A stretch of DNA of 64,000 nt, taken from positions 1,984,001 to 2,048,000 of the forward strand of contig JAWWNJ010000020.1 in assembly GCA_037176885.1 (NCBI GenBank), read 5' to 3'. The notes beneath the pieces are model-generated. The model saw only the letters and a program-made list of their open reading frames with translations, did no database searches and was not told where the DNA came from. The position numbers and the translations under genes are program-made. Each line of letters opens with the position of its first letter. Positions within the stretch are counted from its first letter, which is position 1. Positions 10,386 to 21,559 of this stretch are shown piece by piece. Origin of the DNA: Favolaschia claudopus (lineage: Eukaryota > Basidiomycota > Agaricomycetes > Agaricales > Mycenaceae).

Positions 10386-12900
10386 ACCTACGTTTTAATT
10401 CAGGGCTACTGTCAATTTTCCCGATTTTTTCGGCGCCTGCGGCGCGCTGTGGAATTCAACTCGAGAGGCCAGATAACCGTGTGAAATTGCCGTTTTTGGC
10501 GGTATCGCCCGGTAATGCACTGGAGACCGAGCCCGGTCGCGTGGTTATGAATCTATATGAAGTTTGATTAATCAATTGCGGTATAGGCCGCAAATCACGT
10601 TTAAGCAATGCTCTGCTGAACACCTACCTGGGCCTGTGCATGAACCTGCGGCCCCGCTTGCATTGGCACTGCGCAAGTCGGATTAATCAGAGGTCGTTAA
10701 TCAATGTTTAACAGAACACTGAAATCAAGACGGGGGAAGAATCAAATTTATTGACTATCTGTAGATAATCACTGTTTATGTTACAAATTAACAAAACGGT
10801 TTAAGCAGTGTTCATCCGACAGATTAGGAGAACAAATGGTCCGTTTAACAAAACAGCAACCTCGATGCAAACGTGAAGGGAAGAAGAACGGAAGGACAAT
10901 TTGAATGAGACTCACAATCACAACATTGTTGACGCAGTGAATCTCAAGCGCTGCACTCCCTTACCCACACAACTACAATTCAAAATTGTCGGCAAAAGAC
11001 ATCACGTGAACAGACGGTGCTTACCATTCCGAGACGATGCGTACAGAGTACGAGTAGCAGCTCGACGTTGAGGCGGCTGAACGGATTCCCCGCGCAGATG
11101 GAAACAGCCTTGTTTCCGCTGTTGTCAGTTATGTAGGTAGATGCGCGAGGGAGTGCTTCGAAGGCGTCAGGATGACGTCCGTGTGTCAAGCGCAGAGCGC
11201 GATGTCTTCGCGGAAGTCGGTGTCGAGAGGCGGGAGAGGATGTGTGAGTGGAAGCAAATGGAGATAGGTAAATAAACACACCTCGTTGCCCCGTATGAGT
11301 AGCCAGATGGAAGCGATGCATCGCTGGTGTGCAGGGATTGAGATAACTGTCAGTGTAGGTGTTGACGAGTGGGAATAAAGTCGGCATCTCGAGGAGGAAT
11401 TGGGTACGCCAGCGTCGGATCAGAAAGAAGAGGGATGGCGCACAATGATAATGGGAGGGAGCGGGAGTGGGTCGGGAGGCGGAAAGGTGTCGGGTTGCTA
11501 GATAGCGGATTGAGCAGGCAGTTGCGTGATGATATTCTTAAGAGTGTCGGTGAGGGAGAAGGCGGAAGGTGTTCGAACCCGGAGGCAAACACCATGCAAG
11601 GGGCGTAGGGCAGGCGATGACAGCGACGGGGGCTGCGAGAATGCCGATGGGTGGGAGAAATAGAGAAAAGTGAGTCGACGTACTTATTCCACTGACTCCT
11701 CACGCTGTAAGGCGGTACCGATCCGAGGCCGCGTAGGGAAAGCACAGAGGCAGTTGAAGGCAGCTGTCCATCGTTGTCGCTGGCGGTAAGTGGAAATGAG
11801 GGAGGGTAGGGGAGAGTGCGCGTGGTGGAACAGAGTCAAGCTGCCTTTTGGCTGCCTTGACGACGAATGATGTGACACGGTTGATATTCACATCACGTGC
11901 CAGCTTGTCAACAACGCGGTCACGTTTTATTACGTCCACCTCGAGCGTCGACAGTGTGTGCATGGCATCAAAGAAACCTGCCATTTTCTGATGCTTGAGC
12001 AATAAACGTACCTATCTGGCTCGGATTTGTGGGAAAATAAATAAGTCGGACTGCAGAATGAGCATTATGTAAAATTCTCAGTCAACATTAAGTCAACAAT
12101 GATTGCGGTTGGCCACTGCAAGGTTCACATCAGGAACACGCTAATTCTCAGGAATGGCATGCTGAGGGTCTAAGCGCTTGTTTGGGTAAAGATTAGAATT
12201 TAGGGATGATTAGCTGATTGGATCCTGTTGCGTGCGAAATCGAGCAATTTTGACACATGATTTGATATTCAACACAGCTTGGCATCGTATTCAACTCAAG
12301 CACCCTGCTCTATTCTCTTGACGATGAGCTTCAAGCTGCTGTGTTTACGATGTCTGCAACACAATGCCAGTATCGGTGAAGGTATCACTCGAAATTCTCG
12401 TTAGATACACCCGCAACGGCCGGCGCCGAGCATCGACTCAAAACTTGATCTCGAATTACAGTGATTTTGTTTCTCAGGCAGACCTGAGTTGGAATTATCG
12501 AAATTCAACCGTTGTTCAATGCTCAACTGGGATCACAGTTTTTCTAAAATTGGGTGCCACAAAGTACGTTGAACAACAGTTCAACGACTCAGAGTCAAAG
12601 TTGCAAAGGGTAATACGGTAAGTAAACTTTCAAAGCCCGACATGCCAGCCGAAAAAACTTTATCTATCATACTACAGCGTAAACTTCGCAGACATTATAC
12701 TAATTCAAAGCGCCACTGTGAAAAGGTAGTTCAATTTCTTGCCGTTGCAGAGGTGAAAGACGGTGTGATTTTGACTTCTAAGTAACTGTAACATTTTGCA
12801 GAGTCCACTTGGAGTCCATGCCGAGAAAGCCAAGAAGAGATCCAGCTTATTAGCAAGTAGGACTATGGTGGTGTAAGACTGACTTGCAGGGCGCAGCAGG
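10386..12900. other. Intergenic with a possible decayed minus-strand gene (10980-12002)
   Basis: Several overlapping minus-strand frames occur between 10980 and 12002. Two short stretches look protein-like (MAGFFDAMHTLSTLEVDVI near 11985 and AFEALPRASTYITDN near 11155), but stops and frame changes separate them and I recognise no family. The remainder is AT-rich and featureless. Confidence 0.25.
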
Positions 12901-12905
12901 GCAAT

Positions 12906-14560
12906 TTGAGGGCAATGATGTCTCAGATCTCACAGTGTCGAGTCACGAGTGCGAGTCGAAATTCACCAAGTCGTGACAGCGTGGAAATTCACTCGTGGAA
13001 AGCCCTTTGTTTGTGTCACAACCGCAAGCATCTTGAACTTCAAGACCATATGCCGCAGTATCTCCAAATCATCGCTAAGTACAACCTACCCAACAAACTC
13101 CCACTCGAACGTCAAAAACAACTGGAGGAGAAACGAGCCAAAGCAGCAGAACGGATTCCTTTCTCTCCCGAAGCTTTCATCGATCATTTGGTCAGGGTTG
13201 TTGTCTCGGCTGATCTTGTATGTTTTTCCTCTCTTTCTTTGATCCACGGTCGCTGTCTGAGTTGACTGTAGTCTATCAATCTGATAGAAAACGAAGACTT
13301 TCGAGAGTTATTGCTCCTCCTACGGGAGTCGTTGGCCGACGAAGATATTCCGCACCGCACCAAACTTCGGAATCGGATCATCGATGCCTGGACTCTATAC
13401 TATGAAGAACTCAAGATTGCTCTGCAGGTCGTCTCGTTACTCTATTCTGAAGTTATAGATTACTGATTATGAAGATCTAGGCGTCTCTCGGAAAAATTAG
13501 CTTTACTGCTGATATCTGGAGTTCGAAGGGTTTGCACTCGTATCTTGCGATCACCGCGCACTGGCTAGGACACAGAAAGGAAGACAATCAAGTTGTGTTG
13601 CGGCAAGCATTGTTGGCATTTAGACGTGTTTGCGGTGCACACAGTGGGCATCGTCTCGCACGGATTGTGTTCAACATTCTCAGGAGCGCTGGAATACTCG
13701 ATAAAGTACGCATGCATGGGTTTTGTCTCTTAATTTCTCTTGCCTGTGCTGAATAAATTCAAAGGTTGGGCACTTTACGCTTGAAAATGCATCCAATAAT
13801 GGATCAATGTTGGCCTGCCTCAGCAAGCTGCTACTTGAGGCGGGGTTTTTGTTTGATGAGAAGCAGAATTACATTCGGTGCTTTGCTCATGTTATCAATT
13901 TATGTTCTCAAGCTGTGATCAAGGTTATGGAGAAGAGCGACAATGATCCTCTTTATTCTGATTCCGAAACCAGCACCGCAACAGAGACAGATTCCGATTC
14001 CGACGCTCCACCCCCAGCAACACGCGTCACACGTAGGAAGAAGAAGGCTGGCCCGATCCGTCGTGCTCGCAAAACTGTCGCTTTCGTCCGAAAGTCGGGT
14101 CAGCGCCGCGACATGCTGCAAGAGATCATCACGACAGGCAATCGTAATGCAGACTGGAGTGTGAGTGAATCAGATTTCACCCCAGTGACGCTTGTGGATG
14201 TTACTGTTTTACCGGATGTGAAAACACGATGGGACTCGGTGTTTTACCTGCTCCGACGGCTGCGATACCTACGCCAGGTGAGTTCAGATCATTTTGCGAA
14301 CAAACCTTGTGTCATTCATTGCTTCATCTCAGCACCTCTACACATTTTTCGCTCTGAAGACCCGGGATGCCCGAACATTCGCCCACAAATCGGAGGACGA
14401 GCACTGGAATAAATTGGAGTTGATGGAATTGATACTCGAGGTACTTACAGTTTTTGTTTCACCTGACGCTACCATTCTGATATCCATTCAGCAACCACAT
14501 AGTACCAAGCATCATCTCCCGTCGTTGTTCCTCAGCATAAACACCTCGCCGAACCTCATC
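12906..14560 (+). pseudogene. hAT transposase gene, multi-exon, decayed
   Basis: In order: LQDHMPQYLQIIAKYN and an FSPEAFIDHLVRVVVSADL segment; intron about 13217-13270; FRELLLLL, DIPHRTKL and DAWTLYYEEL; intron about 13429-13481; ISFTADIWSSKGLHSYLAIT (the hAT first catalytic Asp region); intron about 13706-13764; VGHFTLENASNNGSM; IRCFAHVINL; an acidic Ser/Asp then Arg/Lys insertion; DVKTRWDSVFYLL. Later pieces (14334-14440, and PHSTKHH at about 14497) follow after further introns, then homology ends, so the C-terminal dimerisation domain is missing. The second catalytic position reads TLENASNN where family members have TLDNASNN, an Asp-to-Glu change. hAT transposases cut and paste DNA with 8-bp duplications; this copy is almost certainly dead. 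Confidence 0.8.
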
Positions 14561-14896
14561 CTCATACCGAAGCATCCTACTTCGGTAACTTTCCCGATAT
14601 CGGTCATTGCGGCGAGGCTGATTGACATCGTATTCGTGGTCGAGAGCTTTATCTAAGGACTGAGTTGGATCTGTGACGAACAAAACAGTAAGCTAGACAA
14701 TACAGCTCCGATTGGGTGGACGCGTACCACATTCAGGAGATAACTTTAACCTTTGTTCCCCTTGTTCAACTTTCCGCCGTAGCGTTTGCGCTCGAGACCT
14801 ATGACAACCTTTATATCCCTCGATGTCCAATAGATCCTCAATATCGCCAGCGAGCTCTCGTTGCCGGCGTGCTCGTTGAGCCAATGATCGTGGCAA
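14459..14896 (-). other. Possible minus-strand coding fragment, highly charged
   Basis: Two minus-strand frames (14896-14693 and 14683-14459) encode Arg/Glu-rich, protein-like segments such as GDIEDLLDIEGYKGCHRSR and MLRYEDEVRRGVYAEEQRRE. They abut the point where hAT homology is lost, which suggests a different element or gene fragment joined there. No family recognised. 14897-15479 has nothing further that I can support. Confidence 0.3.
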
Positions 14897-15479
14897 GTTT
14901 ACAGGCCTTACAATGCCTGACTGTGCCCCTCAGATCAGTGTGAAGTCCTCAGATCGCAAGTCTCGCGTCCAAACGACCATCGTTCTCTTTTTTCTTTGCT
15001 TCTCTCTTCCTTCGTCTCTTTTGGCCCGCCGAACGCCGTTCAGACTCGGACTAAGGAAAAGGAACGGGTCCGGCACGACATTTTGTTGAATTGCTGACCT
15101 GATTCCGACTCTTCCTTGAAACAGGATTCGCTCTGATCTCCACAGGTGCACCACTGACTGCACTCAGCTCGCCGAGATTCCCCTCGCGCTCCATTGTTCT
15201 GCTAAGCAAAAAGGGCTCCGGCTGAGTCATAGAGGGCGTCTTGGGCAGCAGTGAGCGAAGACGGCTCGTTGTGGCGGGCATGGTTGAGCATCGAGTGAAT
15301 CGACATCGTGCAGAGAGACGGGTGGAGCATGCGGGCACGAACTCAACATCTCGACAAAATGACGCACCAGTGGGCCGGTTCACGGCATTTTGTTAGCGGT
15401 CAGCCAATACGAATGTCCCTTTCGTTTGTCTTGTCTTGTTCCACCCAGACACGAAGTCTTTGGTTCTTATATAGATATA

Positions 15480-15867
15480 GCGTAGCTCTCGGATACCTGT
15501 ACAATTTCCCCATAACACAACAACTCAAGATATTGCTCGTACATTGACTGGTGATTTACTACACATGAATATATGCTCCCTTACATACTTTTTGAAATTC
15601 AAATCAGCCATCTTGGCATACAATCACAGCACAAATTATCAAAAACAATACAACTCTGAATTTTCCGCCGAAAAAGATGCAATAAAACCACACCTACCAT
15701 GTCTCTAACAACCCCAACTCAGTTTTGTAACCTCCGGGAAGTCAGCCTGGGAAGACCTAACCAGACCTTATCACGCCTTATAAGGTCACCCCTCGAACCT
15801 TATTAGGCCTTATAAGGCCGTTAGGTGCTCCAAGGCCTTACCAGGCTTTTTCAATTTTTCCGACATT
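15480..15867. repeat. Dispersed 388-bp repeat, copy A (uninterrupted)
   Basis: Nearly identical to 37737-38488 once a 362-bp insertion there is removed. Homology starts at GCGTAGCTCTCGGATACC and ends at TTTTTCCGACATT. The right part contains self-complementary words (GGCCTTATAAGGCC). There is no ORF. It adjoins the 3' end of the LINE at 15868. Confidence 0.85.
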
Positions 15868-16031
15868 TAGTTAGTGGCCATGGAATTAAGACCCAGCCAG
15901 GAGTCAGCCACCCGAGGAAATGCGCACTCACACTTGTGCCCGAACGTATCGCTGCACGTTGTGTGGGGCTGCGGCTTATTTAACTCAAGAGATCTACAGG
16001 TTTTAGCCCGTCTACCTCCATCATCGTCAAA

Positions 16032-17990
16032 TTAGCCGACACCCACTAATACCCCGGTCTCCCATGTCCAGTCTTTCGGGAGTGTATCCTCATTTTTAAG
16101 TACATTCTTCCAGGTGCTTAGCACAAGTCTTTTATCAATTGCTTTCTTGCCGTATTTGATAGCGTTCGTCATGGCGCAGTCTATGCCGAGGCGATTGTTG
16201 ATTGTCTTACACCAACGGTTTGTGATCTCTCGATTTGAGGCGGGATCTTTTGCATTTATGACGCGTTCATTTCTGAGCCTCCATATCAGATGTGCAGACT
16301 CGGAGACGAGAATGCGGAAGAGGCGCGTCGTACCCGCGTCCTGGCGCTTGATAGCTGCGCATGCCATTATCTGTCCGAGTGTCGGCGGCGGTAGGTCTGC
16401 ACCGGTTTTGTGCTTCCATAGCTCACTGGCAAGGTTCCATACCTTCTGCTGTCCAGGTGCGTCGCATTTCGTCAGAATGTGTTCCATCGATTCTGTTACA
16501 TCACATTTGTTACAGATTTCCTTCTCCTCGTGGCCGGGGATGTCCTTCCAGTGCCCCCCAACTTTATAGCCGCCATGGATCACCATCTAGAAGAAGTACC
16601 TCGAACTTCTGGATAGATCCTTATTCTTTGTAGATTTCCAGATGATACCCTCGGCAGGCAAATCATCGGATGGGTCTGCGGTCGCCTCTTGTGCATACCG
16701 CATGTTCTTTTTGGTCTGTCTCCGGTCCAGAAGTTTCCTGTAGGTGGGTTTGTTTCTTTTAAATTTCTGGATGAATTTGTACGCTTTTGACTGTGTTATA
16801 GCTTGGAGTTTAGCTCCTGGTAGCAGGAATCTGGTATCCGGTTGGAGTTTTATCTCGTCTTCAACCGTTTTGGCGCAACCTTCGTTTGCAAGTTTGTCTG
16901 CGGCCTCGTTGCCCTCGTTTTCTGCATGGCCTTTGGCCCAGGTGAGTGTTGTTTTGGCTTTCCGCTTGCGTAGTTTGGTTACAATGGTTCTAATCAGGGC
17001 ACCGTTCTCAATATTCATGAAGCCTTCATCCTCGTTTGTTGATAGGTAACGGGTCAAGGCGTCAATGGAGATTTTTGAGTCACTGTATATTGTTAATGGG
17101 GAGTCTAGTGGGCAACTCTCAACTGCCTCCTTGATGGCGACTAGTTCACCGACATTATTAGACGGTTTTAGGTGCTTCGGGATGCGGAGGGCTTTGTTTC
17201 GTGGGTCGTGTCCGCAAGGTATCTTCCAATCTCAGCTGCTGATACCTTGGAGAACCACGACTGGAGGTATGCATTCATTCTCAGTCCTTCTTTCACGTTC
17301 TCGTCGCTTCCAGGGACTTTATGGGCTAGAATTTCATCTGCTACGAAACACCACAGGGGGTGTTCGGGTCTGAAATTCAGGTACGTTTTTAGCCGAGTGA
17401 TTGCAATGGCTTCGTTCCGTGCTATGATGTCCAGGAGGTTTTTTCCCCCTCTGTCTGCTGGTGCATAAACGGTTTCTTTATTTACCGCGACGTTGTTTTT
17501 GTTGCCCCATAGGAACTGTCTAATTCTTTTCTCTAGTTTCTTTTCCACTTCTTTAGGCATCCCTTGGACAGTCGCAAGGTACTGGGTCATCCCGCCAACT
17601 ACCATCAAGATGATGAGGCGGCCGCCCTCCATCGTTGGGTGTCCCATTTCCCATCTTTCAAGGGCAGCATCAATTTTCTCGAGCGTACGAGCCCAAGTGC
17701 CAATTTGCTCAACTTTGTTTCCGACCCACGCCCCTAGGGTGCGTATCGGTTCTCCGTCTCTAGCGATTTTGATGTGTTCCGGGATTGGTGTTCCGTTCAC
17801 CCCGTTCACAAATCGATTTGCGAGGACACGGTCTCTGTGGTCTATTGCACCTATTGGGATCATCTCCGTTTTGCTGATGTTGAATTTTGCGCCGGCCGCA
17901 ATGCACCATTCATCCAGGATCTCAAGAAGATCACCGAAGTCATCCTCGGCGTCGAGGTAGACGTGTCATCAGCGAACAGGGTCAGTGCCT
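16032..17990 (-). pseudogene. Tad-like non-LTR retrotransposon (LINE) ORF2, 5'-truncated
   Basis: Read on the minus strand: the RT active site as LFADD (about 17975), then a one-base frame change, LDEWCIAAGAKFNISKTE, a thumb/connection region (LGAWVGNKVEQIGTWARTL, IRQFLWGNK), then after a second frame change near 17190 an RNase H domain (GELVAIKEA, YSDSKISIDAL, TWAKGHAENEGNEAADKLAN), and finally the zinc-binding CNKCDVTESMEHILTKC. A TAG at 16587-16589 replaces a codon before MVIHGG. The RT core upstream of the active site and all of ORF1 are absent: homology stops at about 17990-18000. RNase H plus the CCHC end fits the Tad clade of fungi. Non-functional. Confidence 0.85.
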
Positions 17991-18120
17991 GCAGTCCATA
18001 ATGACCTAGATAGCAGGTCCCCTACAAATGATTAATGGCATAGGGTCCCCCGAAATCCGCCGGATTCGCAGCTGAGGCCTAGTGTCTAGGGTGACATTAT
18101 TTTTTCTCCGGGGGAGTTAT

Positions 18121-19030
18121 AATATTATGGTGCCTGATATTTAGGTACCAGCTGACCCTGTATTGGAGCAGTAAGAGAGGTTGATTTCCAAAAGAATAAT
18201 GCCTCCGGATGCTAGGCTCCGGTGGTATATAATATTATTATGCCTACACAACAAAGGACTGCTCACCTTAGACTAGCCAAAAAAAAAATCTTTCCCTGCT
18301 GTTCAGGTGACAGCTGACTGCCCGGTCAAGCTGTTAGAATATTATTTCCTTGGAATCTTAGCATCTAGCTGATCGAGCTGGTGTAATACAATAGTATTTT
18401 TCAGCCAGCTGAGTAGCTTACAGCTCACAGCCTATTATACCCAGTATAATATTAAGTCACTTGGGTTGTTAGCACTCAGCTCATTAGTGAGGTTGAACAC
18501 AATAATACTTGTTCACATGCATGACTGGCTTGAGCTGTTCGTGATTGGTTCGTGACACAGAAAACATTTTGCCTTGACAGATGGTATCAGCTGTCCAAGT
18601 GAATAATAATATTAGCCCTAGTCCCTTGGAGTCAGCTGATGGACCCTGTAGAGCACCATATTATTATTGCGGCCAAATCTTTAGCAGGAGCTCATTGCCA
18701 AGAAGAATATTTGTTGTCTGTCTGACTAGGGATGAGCTGGTGGAGATAACAGATATTGTTGTACCTGTGCCCCACGACACAGCTACCACACAACTGGCCA
18801 TAATAATAATATCTCCCTTACATAGCTGGTTCCAGCTCCCGATAAAGAGAATATTATTCAATCTGGGGGCTACTGTTCAGCTGACACAATTGTCACACTG
18901 GTAATAATAATTTCAGTGCCCAATTCACTGGCTCTGCTTGTTGATGTAGCAAATATTACTTGCCCTACCTAGCCAGTCACAGCTAATCAAACAGGACAAT
19001 ATTTCTCATCCTATCTGTCAGATTGTAGCT
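18121..19030. repeat. 29-bp-phased AATATT / AGCT array (about 17 modules)
   Basis: An A/T hexamer (AATATT or near variant) is followed by AGCT at a nearly fixed distance. Hexamer/AGCT start positions by hand: 18121/18150, 18231/18260 (TGCT), 18283/18312, 18338/18367, 18393/18422, 18448/18478, 18504/18533, 18563/18589, 18608/18634, 18657/18689, 18706/18735, 18752/18781, 18808/18834, 18850/18879, 18906/18930 (GGCT), 18952/18981, 18998/19027. The offset is 29 in most modules; AGCT-to-AGCT distances cluster at 55-56 and 45-46. The bases between the two words are not visibly conserved. There is no believable ORF. It begins where the LINE is truncated and ends before a 25-bp direct repeat. Confidence 0.7.
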
Positions 19031-19091
19031 CATTGTAAGGGCAACAGCTGCCAGGGCCTGAGGCCCGAGGTACTCAAGAGTCCAACAAGCA

Positions 19092-19176
19092 CTGGGCAGA
19101 GGGAGAATCCTTAGAGGGCTAGCTACAACAAGAGGAAGAGTGTCTACTCACCTGGGCAGAGGGAGAATCCTTAGAG
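19092..19176. repeat. 25-bp direct repeat, 60-bp period
   Basis: CTGGGCAGAGGGAGAATCCT plus five more identical bases occurs at 19092-19116 and 19152-19176, with a 35-bp spacer. It stands at the right edge of the phased array. Confidence 0.8.
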
Positions 19177-19864
19177 AACAGAGTAAGGAGTCTCCATGCC
19201 CAGGCGTCACAGTAAAAGGGCGCGTGACGCGTGACTTCTCACGGGGTGTGGGAACTATGTAGTAGCACAGCATATATGATGTGATATCAATGATCAGATG
19301 ATCCAACAGTAGCAGGGAGCCAGGGATATGCCCAGAAGAGGGAGGATCACAATACTGGTCCAGAGATCGTAGACCGACGAAGGCCCGGAGATACCCTGTG
19401 GTCCGGAGCGTGGGAAACCGGAGCCAGAGTCCGGAGGGCCGGAGCTCGGGGTACCAGAGCTCTCGGAGGGCTAGAAGTCTGACCGGAAGACCAGTCGGGA
19501 ACCGGGTTGCGCTGAGCACTAGCTGTAGGAGCGCAGGGTCGACAGGAGTCTGTCGAGGAGGGGAACAGAGGCATACTGTACGTAAGGACAGCATGTGGGA
19601 TGGGCCTCCACGGCAATAGGCCATGCACAGGGAACGGGGGGTCGGAAGGAGGAAGATGTGACGAAGGGGGAAGTCTGGAGGGAGTAGTGTTCCCAAGAAG
19701 GCTGGAGTGATGCAAGGAATAGCGGAGCGGGTCGGGGAAGCGGGGGGTTCCCCTGACAGGACCTTGGTCCGTGCTCCGTCGTTTGTAGAGTAAATACTCG
19801 ACGCATCTAGCTGGTCCGTGGGGGGGGGAAAGGTCATGCCTCCCTTGCCCACAGATCTCCGTCA

Positions 19865-19905
19865 TGCGCTCTTCGACCGCTGAGCTACGGTCGGCGCTTT
19901 GCCTT
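19865..19905 (-). pseudogene. tRNA-like 5' half
   Basis: The minus strand reads an acceptor-like GCCGACC followed by a canonical D-arm with A-box, TAGCTCAGCGGTCGAAGAGC. No matching 3' acceptor strand or GGTTCGA-type B-box is found downstream (to about 19780), so it is a half tRNA or the head of a tRNA-derived repeat. The minus-strand frame that follows (19852-19148) is Pro/Ser/Leu-rich without a recognisable domain and I do not call it a gene. Confidence 0.5.
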
Positions 19906-19989
19906 TAGCAGGTTAGTTTAGCTCCCACCTACCGCCTGGCCGTCCTGGCTGAGACCTGTAGCCAGTGGGGCCTTCTCAACCGTACACAT

Positions 19990-21540
19990 CGCCGAGTATG
20001 CTGGGGAACAAGTCGCAGGTACTTATCATCCTTCCCAATTATCTTTCAAGAATGGCGCTCATGAAAGATTCATAGTCAAACGAATACGCAAGACCAAGGA
20101 TTTTTCGGGAAGCAATGTGAGTGTTAGTATGCCAGAACACGTCAATGTCCTGAGTAGATATGAAGCGACAGGCTGTTCTCAAAGGAAAGAAAATTCAGTC
20201 GCATATAAAATAGAGTGGCAATTTCAACATTGCACAGAGATCGAAGTTATGAACCGATTGCGGCATCCGTCTGTAATAGAACAGATCGCCAGCATAGAGA
20301 GTTTTAGAGAGTTCTGCTTGGTACTGGAATGTGCGTTCATTGCTGTGCAGAGTGCAGAATCTGAAAACATTCAAGTCATGGATGGCGGGGAATTGTTTTT
20401 TCAAGTTGTCCGCTTGGGTTTCTTCAGTGAAGAGCTTTGTCGCCATATAATGCTGCAAGTTGCAGGTGGCGTCATGTACCTTCACGACACCTTGGGCATC
20501 ATGCACAGAGATATAAAGACTGAAAACCTGCTGTTCCGTAGGATTCCATATTACGACAATTGCGATGATCAGTCTGCATCTTACACACGCAATCCTTCAG
20601 AGGGACTATTTCTTCCGGGGATTGGAGGAGGAGGAGTGGGAATTGTTAAAATCGCCGACTTTGGAGCAAGTTGTGTCCTCTGGCATAGGAAAACAACCAA
20701 GTTCCAGGGAACGGAGACCTACTCTGCACCAGAAAAGCTGGTGGGTAAGTTCTACGGCCGAGCAGCAGATATGTGGGCACTTGGATGCGTCCTCTACATT
20801 ATGTTATCAGGTTGCCAGCCATTTCAGGGCGATGATCGCGCGTCTCTCGAAGCGAGCATCAAACGAGGTAGTCTCTTGTAAACAGACGCTACATACAATG
20901 GTCCTCGTACCTGCGGTGTATGTAGTCTGTCAAGTTGCTGACATCCGTGATTGGATGTGAGGATAATGCCGTAATGATTTGAATCAATTTGAATCAATCG
21001 CGTCGTCGCGTATCTTACGACGCGCTTTTGGTTACTTTATTTTCTGGAGTGTTCTTAAACTCAGATCTGACAATACTCCCAACTTGAATGGAAGAAAAAG
21101 GTTTAGAATTGAAGGAGATCAGATTTGGGCGGGTTGGCCGCCGGCCACCCGCTGTATCACCAATTTCTCGTTCCTATGATTCAAATAACTTATTCACACT
21201 TTGCAAACATACTCAGCTATGCTATTCTGAGGGACTTCTGTGTAAAGTCAAGCAAAACACCGCGGCACAGTGGTTCTATGTGGCAAATGGCGGGTGGGAA
21301 CTATGTCCCAATCCGTACATTACGGCATTATGCCCACCTCTGTGCATCACCCCCGTGGCAAAATACAGACTACAAACGAGGGTGTGATTTGTCAAGCACA
21401 TGGTGGGATGACATCACGGAATCCGGTATGTCAAGGAACCTGGTGGCAGAAGGGATGGCGACATTGATACTTGCCAGCCAAAGACCTCGTCACATATCTG
21501 CTTTGCAAGAGTGAAACTAACAGATACACTGCTACCCAGC
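19990..21540 (+). CDS. CaMK/Rck2-like serine/threonine protein kinase, interrupted
   Basis: N-lobe with the likely ATP lysine in FIVKRIRKTKD (before a donor at 20117); EVMNRLRHP (alpha-C region); intron 20331-20375 (45 bp), whose removal gives LEFMDGGELF; catalytic loop HRDIKTENLLF; a fungal Rck2-type insert ending in GIGGGGVGIVKIADFG, which includes the DFG motif; TYSAPE; and DMWALGCVLY. The frame then stops at 20881. Kinase homology resumes at about 21387 with STWWDDI and, after a further shift, KDLVTYLLCKSETNRYTATQ and LLCHPWVL up to about 21560. The catalytic residues I can see are present, but the protein is interrupted by about 500 bp (next entry), so a full kinase needs splicing of that insert. 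Fungal Rck2 acts below stress MAP kinases; that role is inferred. The start codon lies upstream and was not identified. Confidence 0.65.
20883..21386. other. About 500-bp insert within the kinase gene
   Basis: It starts with TAGTCTCTTGTAAACAGACG, a variant of the TAGTCTCTCTAGACAGACGC end seen in the repeat copies at 25027-25140 and 44245-44262, so it is probably an inserted MITE-like sequence, possibly spliced as an enlarged intron. I see no gene in it. Confidence 0.4.
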
Positions 21541-21559
21541 TCCTCTGCCATCCATGGGT

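Noticed and set aside
18581..18904. 107-codon plus-strand frame in the phased array
   Set aside because: It reads through the A/T words as runs of Asn/Ile/Tyr, has no family resemblance, and the array's periods (45-46, 55-56) are not consistent with a reading frame.
19148..19852. 234-codon minus-strand frame after the tRNA-like head
   Set aside because: Pro/Ser/Leu-rich in two overlapping frames, no domain; probably lack of stops in GC-rich repeat DNA.
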